48,338 bases of DNA from Chitinophaga pinensis (GTDB lineage Bacteria > Bacteroidota > Bacteroidia > NS11-12g > UBA9320), in NCBI GenBank assembly GCA_945897885.1, contig CAMDGU010000018.1, positions 1-48,338 of the forward strand, in the 5' to 3' direction. Numbering within the stretch: position 1 is the first letter of the stretch; the number at the start of each line of letters is the position of its first letter. The notes under the pieces are model-generated. The model did not search any database. It saw only the letters and a list, made by a program, of their open reading frames with translations, and was not told where the DNA came from. Below, piece after piece: positions 34,326 through 43,092 of the stretch. The translations under genes were made by a program, and so were the position numbers.

Positions 34326-35822
34326 TCATTTTTTTGCCTTTTTTTTAGAGCATTTCTTTTTTTTACGCTGCTTATCATCTTGACAAAAACTAGGGATTGA
34401 ATTTAATTCAATTGGCAATTTTGGATCAAGATTTTTGCCCTTAAACGCATTGTAATCTTCGCCATAATAAATACACTTAAAAACTGAATTTCGCATTGGA
34501 ATTGTTCCATCTTTTAAAATTGTATCTCCCTTTGAAACGGGATTAATATACTCCCATACGATTTTATTTAAATTATCAACCTCAAATAAGCGCCCTTGAG
34601 GGCCACCGCATATTACTAAATGTCCGTTAAATAAGAGTTGAGCACTTGATTGAAAAGCTGAAAAAAAGTTAGAAGGAACAGAATCTTTATAGGTCCATTT
34701 AGGCTTTTCGGGGCCATAAGGAATATCTTGCAAATAGTACCCGGGCTTACTAACTGGCGGAGCAACGATATCAACCGTTGAATAGGCCGAATCCCTTCCA
34801 TTTCCATTATTAAAAATCATAATATCTCCTTCATTCTTATACCCCTTTGGTATCCAATGGGCATTGTGTTGCTTAAACAAAGTTTGATTATTGGACATAC
34901 CTCTTTTATAAACCTCGGGGTTACCCCAACGGTATAAAAAATCGCCACCTTTACCATATTTACCGCCACTATGCGAAGCTGCTTCGGCCTTGGTAGTGCT
35001 ATGGTCTATGATCCAAATTTCACTTTGATGATGATTACTTACAACTATTTGATCCAGTTCTTTATTATAGTCAATTGAGTTAAGATGAATCCAATCACTG
35101 GGGGCAGGCTGACCATAATTTAAGTCAAACAATTCGGGATGTTGACCAATATCACCAAAATTAGATTTTAATGGGTCTCTATCTTGAACCAAATGATCCC
35201 AAAGACTCCATTGCCATACTATTTCGGCATTATTTGTTCCTTTTGGCTTTATTTCGAGTATTCGTTCGCTGATAAGTTTTTTGGTTAAAATAGTGCCAGG
35301 CTGACGTCCATTAGCTTCAGCTTTATCAATTGGAATAGCATGCCAGGCAATTAATAAGATGTTACCATTATCCATAGGATAAAAATCGTGATGCTGCATT
35401 ACCGAGTCGCTCGAAATATTATATGACCAAAGTAATTTACCGTCCCAACTAAATTTTTCAATAATACCTCCTTTACCACCAAATTCTAAAAATGTATCTA
35501 GAGAATGGCCTGCCCTTATCAAACTGCCGTCAGGTTGCAAATAGGCTGAATATCCAGCCATATATTTGCTTTCCCAGCTATTTATTTTATTACCACATTT
35601 ATCTATTAAATAAGTAGTTTTGCAATAAAGCGGTGCAAATAATACATACCCTTTTTCAATACTACCGGGTTTTTTCTTAATTAAACCCATTGTTTTTTGA
35701 CCAAATACTTGAGTAGGATTTGTAATCAATAAAAATAAAATAACACCGGCTATTTTATGCATTGTTGAACTATCTAATTTAAGTGCTTTTTTTAATTCTT
35801 GGGCGGTATTATTGAATCTCAT
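34326..35822 (-). CDS. ASST-like propeller without CTD, Lys-rich tail (copy 4)
   Basis: A 498-residue member of the same family as the array at 23.9-29.8 kb. It keeps the propeller (QHHDFYPMDNGNILLIAWH, DWIHLNSIDYN, EIWIIDHSTTKAEAAS, GKGGDFLYRWGNPEVY) but has neither the Ig-like domain nor the T9SS CTD. It ends after SIPSFCQDD in a strongly basic tail, KQRKKKKCSKKKAKK. A signal peptide ends TQVFGQ; ATG 35762 (M21) would give a more usual short n-region. Without a CTD it should stay in the periplasm or leave by another route. It lies 10 nt from the end of the convergent permease gene. Confidence 0.85.
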   Translation of the reverse strand: MRFNNTAQELKKALKLDSSTMHKIAGVILFLLITNPTQVFGQKTMGLIKKKPGSIEKGYVLFAPLYCKTTYLIDKCGNKINSWESKYMAGYSAYLQPDGSLIRAGHSLDTFLEFGGKGGIIEKFSWDGKLLWSYNISSDSVMQHHDFYPMDNGNILLIAWHAIPIDKAEANGRQPGTILTKKLISERILEIKPKGTNNAEIVWQWSLWDHLVQDRDPLKSNFGDIGQHPELFDLNYGQPAPSDWIHLNSIDYNKELDQIVVSNHHQSEIWIIDHSTTKAEAASHSGGKYGKGGDFLYRWGNPEVYKRGMSNNQTLFKQHNAHWIPKGYKNEGDIMIFNNGNGRDSAYSTVDIVAPPVSKPGYYLQDIPYGPEKPKWTYKDSVPSNFFSAFQSSAQLLFNGHLVICGGPQGRLFEVDNLNKIVWEYINPVSKGDTILKDGTIPMRNSVFKCIYYGEDYNAFKGKNLDPKLPIELNSIPSFCQDDKQRKKKKCSKKKAKK

Positions 35823-36063
35823 TTAGTGGCTTTTTAAGATTTTTTTTGAGTTTCAAAACTAAGTAATTACCAAACAGATTTATGTCAATTTTTTTATAGA
35901 AAGCAATATATCATCAATTGCCAGAAAAGCATTTAACATTAAATATTAACTTTACTTAATAATGTCACATTTCAAAATAAATTGACTTTTCTCTTAGAAA
36001 ATGTTACTCTCAATTATCCAATGTTATTTGTAGTTTTACAGCCTTATAAAAAGCAGAATTATA

Positions 36064-37035
36064 ATGAAATTCAGTTTAAAATACCTTAGTTTTTCTATAC
36101 TTTTAATAAGTATTGGTTGTGTAAATAATAGGAAAGAAGTGAACCTCAAAACTTCACAAAAAATTCAACAACCTGATACTTCACAAATTCCGCATGATAA
36201 AACAGGAGAAGCCATCCGATATGGTTTTAATTTATTTACCAGAACAGCCTATTATCTTGGGCCCGAAGGAAAAGTAATGCAACTGACCGGAAATAAAATG
36301 AATTGTAAAAATTGCCATTTGGACAATGGAATGCGGCCAATGAGTAATAATCTTATCGAAACCTTTCTACGGTATCCTCAATACCGCGCCAGAGAAGGTG
36401 AAGTACTTACCATTGAAGACAGAATTAACAATTGTTTTGAACGCCCGATGAATGGCAAAATTTTACCTTATAATAGCCGTGAAATGCGAGCCATGGTGGC
36501 CTATATGCGTTGGTTATGTGAGGGCAGAGTGGCCACATACAAGGAGGATAGTCTTCATTTAGGCAAAATAGATTTAATAGATAGGGCTGCAGATATAAAA
36601 AAGGGGGCAATTGTATATGCCGACAAATGCCAAAAATGCCACGGTGTTGATGGGCAAGGCCAATTTACGGCTAACAAAGAAACCTATATATATCCGCCAC
36701 TTTGGGGACCAAACAGCTATGCACAAGGTAGTAGCATGCACAGGCTTACCACTGCCAGCCGATTTGTGAAATGGAGCATGCCATACAGCGATAAAAGAAC
36801 CGCTCCTCAGTTAACTGATGAAGAGGTGTTTGATGTGGTAGCTTTTATTAATTGTGACTCCATTCATCCTCGTCCACTAAGACCATTAGCCAATGATTGC
36901 CCTGATTTAGAAAACAAACCAATTGATTTTCCTGCCGGTCCTTTTTTAGATACTTTTCCCTTATCTCAGCATATTCTTGGACCCTATAAGCCTATTAAAG
37001 AATTTTATGCAAAACTAAAACGAGCCAAAAAATAA
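36064..37035 (+). CDS. Diheme c-type cytochrome lipoprotein, TsdA-like
   Basis: A 323-residue lipoprotein (lipobox ISIGC, Cys19) with two heme motifs, CKNCH (81-85) and CQKCH (189-193). The segment YRAREGEVLTIEDRINNCFERPMNGK and MRAMVAYMRWL is characteristic of thiosulfate dehydrogenase TsdA. In TsdA heme 1 has a cysteine as distal ligand; C124 in RINNCFER is the candidate here, 39 residues after H85. SMP (M239) may ligate heme 2. TsdA converts thiosulfate to tetrathionate or the reverse. No other sulfur-oxidation gene is nearby, so the substrate is not proven. It diverges from copy 4 across 241 nt in which I see no gene. Confidence 0.8.
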   Translation: MKFSLKYLSFSILLISIGCVNNRKEVNLKTSQKIQQPDTSQIPHDKTGEAIRYGFNLFTRTAYYLGPEGKVMQLTGNKMNCKNCHLDNGMRPMSNNLIETFLRYPQYRAREGEVLTIEDRINNCFERPMNGKILPYNSREMRAMVAYMRWLCEGRVATYKEDSLHLGKIDLIDRAADIKKGAIVYADKCQKCHGVDGQGQFTANKETYIYPPLWGPNSYAQGSSMHRLTTASRFVKWSMPYSDKRTAPQLTDEEVFDVVAFINCDSIHPRPLRPLANDCPDLENKPIDFPAGPFLDTFPLSQHILGPYKPIKEFYAKLKRAKK

Positions 37036-37278
37036 AAAGATTTTTAATAAGGCAAAAGTAATTTTCTCTGAAAAATAAGTACCCTCAATTTTTTAGGCCA
37101 TTAGATATTGTAATGGCTGACGGATAAATAAAACAATACCAATGCTCATTATTTGTCCTTTGGCCTTCACTTTTGCTTATTCTTATACAGGCAAAGGTAA
37201 TTTTTAAAACGAATTCTATTTTAGGCTTTAAAGTCAAATTATGTTGACCTAATATTTTCGTAGATTTGCTTAATTTCT
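37036..37278. other. Intergenic gap with two minus-strand -7-like motifs
   Basis: Between the cytochrome and M36 genes. Minus-strand TACTTTTG (37053-37060) and TACCTTTG (37192-37199) point toward the cytochrome gene. A minus-strand 18-codon frame begins with ATG about 45 nt past the second motif. No conserved protein or RNA is recognised. Confidence 0.4.
37261..37268 (+). promoter_or_regulatory. -7 element TAGATTTG for the M36 protease gene
   Basis: Consensus -7 box 10 nt before the ATG at 37279. A TTG at 37244-37246 is only 14 nt upstream, shorter than the usual spacing. Confidence 0.6.
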
Positions 37279-40200
37279 ATGAAAAAAATCTTCTTTTATC
37301 TTTTTATAGCTTTTAATGTATCTGCTCTTGCTCAAACATCAAAAAATGCTACCGATTATGTTTCCCTTATTTTATCAAAAAGCACAGGGTTAAAACCCTT
37401 CGATTTGGCTGAAATGAAAATTTCATCTCATTCCACTGATAAGCAAAATGGGGTGACCCATATTTATTTCAACCAATGCCATAAAAGCATTCCTGTTCAC
37501 AATGCCGTATTGGGATTGCATTTGGATAAAGAAGGAAAAATTGTAGCCTTAAACAGCACCTTCGTAAAAAATTTAGAAAGCTTTTCGGCAAATTCAAATC
37601 CTAGTATTACTGCCTTGGAGGCTGCTAGGTTTGCCTGGAGCAATAAAACTATAGACTTTAAAATTTCACCAACATCTCTTGTTTTAGAAACTGTTTCAAG
37701 CAATTCCTCAGAAATAATTTTTAAGAATTCAGCAGTTGCAAAAGGTGAAATTAAAACCAAACTTAAATGGGTGATGGTTAATAACAGCCTAATATTGGTG
37801 TGGAATGTAAATTGGATAACAATAGACGAACAAAATTGGTGGAACCTGAGAGTAGATGCCCAAACAGGGGTGGTTGTTGATGAAAATAACTGGATTGCCG
37901 AATGCCATCCGGCTAATCTTAGGAATACTGAAAAACACACCGTTGCCTTGCCCATACCCGGCAGCGGCGAAGGAAACGGCCAAGGCACAACGGGTACAAA
38001 ATACAATGTTTTACCTCGCCCGGTGGAAAGCCCAAGCCATGGGAATATGGCAGTATTAACCGACCCAAGCGATAGTTTATCGTCACCCTATAGTTGGCAT
38101 GATGTAAATGGAACAAAAGGCCATGAGTATACTATCACCCGAGGCAATAATGTTTATGCCAGTGAAGATAAAAATAATGATAATGTTCCCGGGTACAGTC
38201 CCGATGGTGGAAGCACTTTAAATTTTGATTTTGCTTTTGATAAAACTAAAAAACATACCGATTATTTGGATGCTGCCATTACCAATTTATTTTATTGGAA
38301 TAATTTGATGCACGATGTTTGGTATCACTATGGATTTGATGACGAATCAGGAAATTTTCAGGTAAATAACTATGGCCGAGGTGGCGATGGAAATGATGAG
38401 GTAATGGCCGAAGCACAAGATGGCAGCGGAACAAACAATGCCAATTTTGGAACGCCACCTGATGGTGAAAACCCTCGAATGCAAATGTTTGTATGGAATG
38501 TAAGCAGCACCAGTTTGTTATTACGAGCTACCCAACCCGCCTCAGTGGCAAAGCAATACACATCCGTGCTTGCTGGCTTTGGCCCCAAATTATCAAAAAC
38601 TCCTATTACAGGAAATTTAATTTTAGTTAACGATGGAACTTCAACCCCTACTTTAGGTTGCAATGCATTTGTAAATAGTTCAAGTATCTCAGGCCAAATT
38701 GCATTGATTGACCGAGGTACTTGTACATTTTTAGAAAAAATACAATTTGCCCAAAATGCAGGAGCAAAAGCCGTAATTATGATAAATAATGTAGCAGGAA
38801 ACCCAATAACCATGGGAGGCACAGGAGGTTCAGGAATCTCAATTCCATCTATAATGATAACCAAAGCAGACGGTGATATTTTAAAAAATACTTTAAAAAC
38901 AGCTACCGTTAAGGCAAGTTTATACGACTCGGTGGGAACCGCCGGAAAGCAATACGATAGTGATTTTGATAATGGAATAATTAGTCATGAATATGGCCAT
39001 GGAATTTCAAACCGATTAACCGGTGGACCAACCAATACCGATTGCCTTACCAATCAAGAACAAATGGGCGAAGGCTGGAGCGATTTTTTCTCACTGGTAA
39101 TGACCCATAAAACAAGTGATAAAGGACCGGACAAAAGAGGAATTGGAACCTATGCCATTGATGAACCCAATGATGGTAACGGAATACGCAACTTCCCTTA
39201 CAGTACTTCGCTTTCTATCAATCCTGTAACTTATAAGGATATTAAAACTTTTTCTGTTCCTCATGGTGTAGGCTCGGTTTGGTGCAGCATGCTTTGGGAT
39301 ATGTATTGGGATATGATTGATAAACATGGCTACGATTCGGATATTTATAACGGAAAAGGCGGAAACAATATGGCCATGAAACTGGTAATTGACGGAATGA
39401 AATTGCAGCCCTGCAATCCGGGTTTTGAAGATGGAAGAGATGCTATTTTACTTGCCGACCAATTAAATAATAAAAGTGCCAATCAGGAACTTATTTGGAA
39501 AGCATTTGCCCGAAGAGGGTTGGGATATGGAGCAAGCCAAGGTTCTGCCGCTGACAGAGGAGATGGAACCGAAAGTTTTTCAATACCAAAATTTGATTTG
39601 CCAACGATTTCAAAAACCACGGTTTCAGAAACTAAAAACGGCGACACCTTGGTTTATAAAATTGTTTTAAAAAACACAACCTCCAAAACCATTAAGCAAC
39701 TAACGTTTAGCGATACCATCAAAACAGGATTAGTCTTTATTAAAGCTACCGGATTAGCAAAAGGAACCTTTAGTTCACCTGTTTATTCAGCTACCATCGA
39801 TTCCATTAAAACAGGCGATTCGATTGTATTTACCATTCAGGCACGAGTGAGTACCTCATCTTTTACTAGTATTGTAGAAGTTTCAGATTTTGAAACAGGT
39901 ATAGGAAACTGGAAAGATTCAACGCTTGAAGGAGCGGGAGTTTGGGCATCACGAACTAATAAAAAATATAAAGGAACCCGCAGCTTTTTTATTGCTAACC
40001 AAGCTGTAAAAAGTGATAAAGCTTTAACAAAATCGTTCAATCTATCGTTATCAAACCCGTATTTGGTATTTTACCATTGGTACAACACCGAAACCGATTG
40101 GGATGGTGCTGTAGTGGAAATAAACAAAAACGGAACTTGGGAAGATTTGGGCGGGCAAATGATTGAAAACGGTTACAACGGTTTAATATCTGTAAATCCT

Positions 40201-40719
40201 GAAAGCAACATCAGCGGGCAAGAAGCTTTTTCAGGTAACAGTGGTGAATTTTTACGCACCATTGTTGATTTAACCCCCTATAAAAACGATACCGTTCAAA
40301 TTCGGTTTCGCTTTGTAAGCGATGCTGCCCAAGGAGCCGAGGGCTGGTATATTGACAATATTACATTGATGGATAATTTGGTTACCCTTACCAATACCGC
40401 GTCCATTATGGCTACCACAGGTATTTCAGTATCAAGTGGTGTGTCTACGTTAATTTTTAAAGGTAAACCTGTAAAAATAAGCCAGCCTAAATTATCGGGT
40501 TTCAAGGTTTCACCCAATCCGTTTAATGAGCAAATACTTGTAACATCTAACAATACTGACTATAAACTTACCTTAACCGATGTAGCCGGAAAAGTGGTTT
40601 TAAGTAATACTGACGCTAAAAATACTACCGTTATTGAAACCTCAACTTTACCGGCAGGAACCTACTTTTTAAAATTGCAAACCAACCTGGGAATGGAAGT
40701 AATAAAACTGGTGAAATAA
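37279..40719 (+). CDS. M36 (fungalysin) metalloprotease with PA domain, T9SS cargo
   Basis: An 1146-residue secreted zinc protease. After the signal peptide (ending SALAQ) come an FTP-type propeptide (about 40-190) and the M36 catalytic domain. The zinc motif HEYGH lies at 570-574, with the third ligand probably the Glu in GEGWSDF. A protease-associated (PA) insert at about 445-545 includes LIDRGTCTFLEKIQFAQNAGAKAVIMIN. Then follow a DUF11-like domain (SKTTVSETKNGDTLVYKIVLKN), a jelly-roll/MAM-like domain (VSDFETGIGNWKDS to GWYIDNITLMD) and a T9SS CTD (FKVSPNPFNEQILVT to MEVIKLVK). It degrades proteins outside the cell or at its surface. Confidence 0.93.
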   Translation: MKKIFFYLFIAFNVSALAQTSKNATDYVSLILSKSTGLKPFDLAEMKISSHSTDKQNGVTHIYFNQCHKSIPVHNAVLGLHLDKEGKIVALNSTFVKNLESFSANSNPSITALEAARFAWSNKTIDFKISPTSLVLETVSSNSSEIIFKNSAVAKGEIKTKLKWVMVNNSLILVWNVNWITIDEQNWWNLRVDAQTGVVVDENNWIAECHPANLRNTEKHTVALPIPGSGEGNGQGTTGTKYNVLPRPVESPSHGNMAVLTDPSDSLSSPYSWHDVNGTKGHEYTITRGNNVYASEDKNNDNVPGYSPDGGSTLNFDFAFDKTKKHTDYLDAAITNLFYWNNLMHDVWYHYGFDDESGNFQVNNYGRGGDGNDEVMAEAQDGSGTNNANFGTPPDGENPRMQMFVWNVSSTSLLLRATQPASVAKQYTSVLAGFGPKLSKTPITGNLILVNDGTSTPTLGCNAFVNSSSISGQIALIDRGTCTFLEKIQFAQNAGAKAVIMINNVAGNPITMGGTGGSGISIPSIMITKADGDILKNTLKTATVKASLYDSVGTAGKQYDSDFDNGIISHEYGHGISNRLTGGPTNTDCLTNQEQMGEGWSDFFSLVMTHKTSDKGPDKRGIGTYAIDEPNDGNGIRNFPYSTSLSINPVTYKDIKTFSVPHGVGSVWCSMLWDMYWDMIDKHGYDSDIYNGKGGNNMAMKLVIDGMKLQPCNPGFEDGRDAILLADQLNNKSANQELIWKAFARRGLGYGASQGSAADRGDGTESFSIPKFDLPTISKTTVSETKNGDTLVYKIVLKNTTSKTIKQLTFSDTIKTGLVFIKATGLAKGTFSSPVYSATIDSIKTGDSIVFTIQARVSTSSFTSIVEVSDFETGIGNWKDSTLEGAGVWASRTNKKYKGTRSFFIANQAVKSDKALTKSFNLSLSNPYLVFYHWYNTETDWDGAVVEINKNGTWEDLGGQMIENGYNGLISVNPESNISGQEAFSGNSGEFLRTIVDLTPYKNDTVQIRFRFVSDAAQGAEGWYIDNITLMDNLVTLTNTASIMATTGISVSSGVSTLIFKGKPVKISQPKLSGFKVSPNPFNEQILVTSNNTDYKLTLTDVAGKVVLSNTDAKNTTVIETSTLPAGTYFLKLQTNLGMEVIKLVK

Positions 40720-40743
40720 CACATTCCAAACAAATTAAAACCC

Positions 40744-40751
40744 TAATTTCG
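40744..40751 (+). promoter_or_regulatory. Near-consensus -7 element TAATTTCG before the GT2 gene
   Basis: One mismatch to TAnnTTTG, followed by CAG as in other promoters here. It lies 31 nt upstream of the ATG at 40783. Confidence 0.35.
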
Positions 40752-40782
40752 CAGTTTTAAATTTAAAAACACCTCATAGAAA

Positions 40783-41529
40783 ATGTCGCACAAAGTTGCT
40801 ATAGTAATGCCGGCCTACAACGAAGGAGAGGTAATAGCCGATGTAGTAGAAAAATGGACCGGATTACTTAAACATGGATTTAGTGAAGCCGACAACCCTG
40901 TATTGATTGTTGTAAACGATGGGTCGAAAGACAATACCGGCGCTATTTTAACCGAATTGGCAAAAATCAACCCGCTGCTTATTGCCGTAAACCAGCCCAA
41001 TGGCGGACACGGAAATGCAGTGGTAAATGCGTATAAAAAAGCTTTAGAATTAAATGCCGACTATGTGTTTCAAACCGATAGCGACGACCAGTTTGAAACC
41101 GACGATTTTTTTAAGCTTTGGGACAAACGCAATGATTCTGATTTTATACTGGGCTATCGCAAAACCCGATTTGATGCTCCTATTCGCTTAATTATCACCC
41201 GAATTTTAAAGGTTTCTATTTTCTTGTTTTTTGGCACAGCCATTGAAGACAGCAATATTCCTTTCCGATTAATTAAGGGATCGTTTCTTAAAAAATTGAT
41301 TGATAATTTACCGGAGCCAACGCCTTTTGCTCCCAATATTTTTATAGCAGTAATGGCAAAGCGAGCCGGTCAAAAATTATTCAGCATACCTATTACCCAC
41401 AAAGACCGCCACACAGGCGAAGTAAGTATTAAAAAAATGAAACTGCTGCAAGTATGCTGGCAAAGTTTTAAAGAATTAATGGCTTTTCGCCGGGCATTGC
41501 CGGGCATTGTAATGCGGATTAAAGGGTAA
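40783..41529 (+). CDS. Family 2 glycosyltransferase
   Basis: A 248-residue GT-A fold transferase. The nucleotide-binding opening is VAIVMPAYNEGEVIADVV and VVNDGSKDNTG. QTDSDDQFETDDF carries the DxD-type metal site. The later FFGTAIEDSNIPFRLIKGSFLKKL is like the segment of polyprenyl-phosphate mannosyl/glucosyl transferases, so a sugar-lipid product is possible. One hydrophobic segment (about residues 141-155) may touch the membrane, but there is no C-terminal TM pair. Donor and acceptor are unknown. It follows the M36 gene by 63 nt on the same strand. Confidence 0.88.
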   Translation: MSHKVAIVMPAYNEGEVIADVVEKWTGLLKHGFSEADNPVLIVVNDGSKDNTGAILTELAKINPLLIAVNQPNGGHGNAVVNAYKKALELNADYVFQTDSDDQFETDDFFKLWDKRNDSDFILGYRKTRFDAPIRLIITRILKVSIFLFFGTAIEDSNIPFRLIKGSFLKKLIDNLPEPTPFAPNIFIAVMAKRAGQKLFSIPITHKDRHTGEVSIKKMKLLQVCWQSFKELMAFRRALPGIVMRIKG

Positions 41530-41535
41530 CAATTT

Positions 41536-41560
41536 TGTCATGCTGACGAAGGAAGTATCT
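41536..41560. repeat. Half copy of dispersed repeat family A
   Basis: TGTCATGCTGACGAAGG-type sequence, 25 nt, resembling one arm of the palindromes at 1191 and 13742 but without a partner arm. It sits between the GT2 stop and the decayed CTD. Confidence 0.55.
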
Positions 41561-41820
41561 CTAATTCGAGTTAAAAACACTCACCTTCCTCATCCAAACT
41601 ACCCCACCATTTTTCACTTTCACTAAGTAGATTCCGGACGCTATGTCCAAATCTACCAAAGTTACTTTTTCAACCCTTTCAATTTTTTTTAACCAATTCA
41701 CCAATCAAATTATAGACCTCAATGGCAGCGTCCATTTCAGGATTATCCAATTCAATGGTAAAACTACCGTTGTTGGGATTTGGGAAAATTTTAAAGCTTT
41801 TTTAATTTAGGTTGGCTCAG
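41561..41820 (-). pseudogene. Orphan, decayed T9SS C-terminal sorting domain
   Basis: Minus-strand translation gives SQPKL, then after a frame change FKIFPNPNNGSFTIELDN, AAIEVYNLIGELVKK, and after a second frame change ERVEKVTLVDLDIASGIYL, VKVKNGGVVWMRKVSVF and a stop at 41561. This is a whole type-A CTD of about 80 residues. The second shift is in an A8 run (T8 on the plus strand, 41683-41690) that would be in frame with seven. No cargo body precedes it: the envC-like gene begins its 3' end 9 nt away. The SQPKL junction also occurs before the CTD of the M36 protease. Confidence 0.75.
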
Positions 41821-41829
41821 GTTAAATTT

Positions 41830-43092
41830 TTATTTAGCGTATAGCCATTTTTGTGGATCCATACGTTGGTTTCCCTGCCATACTTCAAAGTGGAGTTCGG
41901 TTTTACCATCGGTATCGGCACCCAAGGTTCCAATATTTTGCCCAGCCTTTAGTTTATCCCCTTTTTTTACCGAAACGGTTTCAAGCTTTGAATACACCGT
42001 AAAAAAATCATCATGTTTTACCAAAATTGTATTTTTCATTCCGGGTATTTTTAATATAGTAGAAACTACTCCTTCATAAACACATTTTACATTGCTACCC
42101 GATGCCCCATCTATATTTATTCCGTTATTAATTACCGTTACATCCGGCATTGTGGGATGGCGATGGCTTCCAAAACCCTGAGTAATACTGCCACCCTGAA
42201 CCGGCCAAGGCAATTTACTTTTCATAGCGCCAAAACCGCCCGTGCCACTTGGCACTAACACCTCCGGCACTTCCAGTTTTGAACCCTTGGGTTTATTTTT
42301 ATTTCTCTCCTTAATCCTTGCTGCCTCCTTTTTACGTTCATCCTCGGCTTTTTTTCTTTCTATTTCTATCTCCTTTTCAATAGCCCGTTTTAAAGCGGCA
42401 TCCAACTCACGATAGGCTTTTTCCTTTTTTCGTAAATCGGCAGCCAGCGTTGATTCCTTTATTTGCAATTCACTTAACAGCACCTCTGCTGCACTTTCAT
42501 CTTGCTCCAATTCTTCCTGAATAATTTCATTCGATTTTACAATGCCTAGCTTTTCAGCTTTTATCTGTTCCAAATCTGCAAGATGCCATCCTTTCTCACG
42601 CTTTTTAACATGAATTAATAAAATTTGCTTTTTCCTAAAATTTAAAAGCTTTTTAAGGTAAACAAATCGCCTGATGGTTTGAGGAAAGGTATTGGCGGAA
42701 AAGAGAAAATTGATTTTGGATGAAGCGCCTCGTGTTTTATAGCCTTGAACCACCAAATTAGCCAAACCCGTTTTAAGTTTATTAATTTCTAAATCTAGCA
42801 AAGCCACATCGGCATTCAATTGATCAATGTCAAAATTGATTTTACCTAATTCGTTAGAATAAAGCCCAACCAATTCACGTTTTTGGTTTATTTGCTCGCG
42901 AAGTGTATTTAGCACCTCTTCTGATTTTTCCTTTTTCTTTTTGGTTTCCTGAAGTTTTTGTTTGGTAATGGCTATTTCCTTTTCCTTTTTACTTCGCATT
43001 TTTTCAAGCTCCTTGCGGCTTTGCCCTGATGCAAATACCAGAAATAAGAGAGGCAGACCAAAAACTAATAATAGTTTAATTCCCCTTTTCAT
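41830..43092 (-). CDS. EnvC-like murein hydrolase activator (coiled coil + degenerate LytM)
   Basis: A 420-residue exported protein with signal peptide (GIKLLLVFGLPLLFLVFASGQ), a long coiled coil (about 24-240) and a basic Pro/Lys linker. A C-terminal M23/LytM domain begins SKLPWPVQGGSITQGFG. The usual zinc ligands are altered: NNGINIDG has Asn where M23 peptidases have the first His, and LHFEVW keeps only one His. This fits EnvC-type proteins that activate amidases during cell separation. ATG 43092 is preferred over a TTG 13 codons upstream. It overlaps the DUF4292 gene by 17 nt. Confidence 0.87.
   Translation of the reverse strand: MKRGIKLLLVFGLPLLFLVFASGQSRKELEKMRSKKEKEIAITKQKLQETKKKKEKSEEVLNTLREQINQKRELVGLYSNELGKINFDIDQLNADVALLDLEINKLKTGLANLVVQGYKTRGASSKINFLFSANTFPQTIRRFVYLKKLLNFRKKQILLIHVKKREKGWHLADLEQIKAEKLGIVKSNEIIQEELEQDESAAEVLLSELQIKESTLAADLRKKEKAYRELDAALKRAIEKEIEIERKKAEDERKKEAARIKERNKNKPKGSKLEVPEVLVPSGTGGFGAMKSKLPWPVQGGSITQGFGSHRHPTMPDVTVINNGINIDGASGSNVKCVYEGVVSTILKIPGMKNTILVKHDDFFTVYSKLETVSVKKGDKLKAGQNIGTLGADTDGKTELHFEVWQGNQRMDPQKWLYAK

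Noticed and set aside
37497-38006. Long minus-strand frame (169 codons) opposite the M36 protease
   Set aside because: Antisense to the conserved propeptide and catalytic region; composition is a by-product of the coding strand.
42000-42300. Active M23 endopeptidase in the envC-like gene
   Set aside because: The first zinc ligand is Asn and the HxH pair is incomplete, so an activator role fits better than catalysis.
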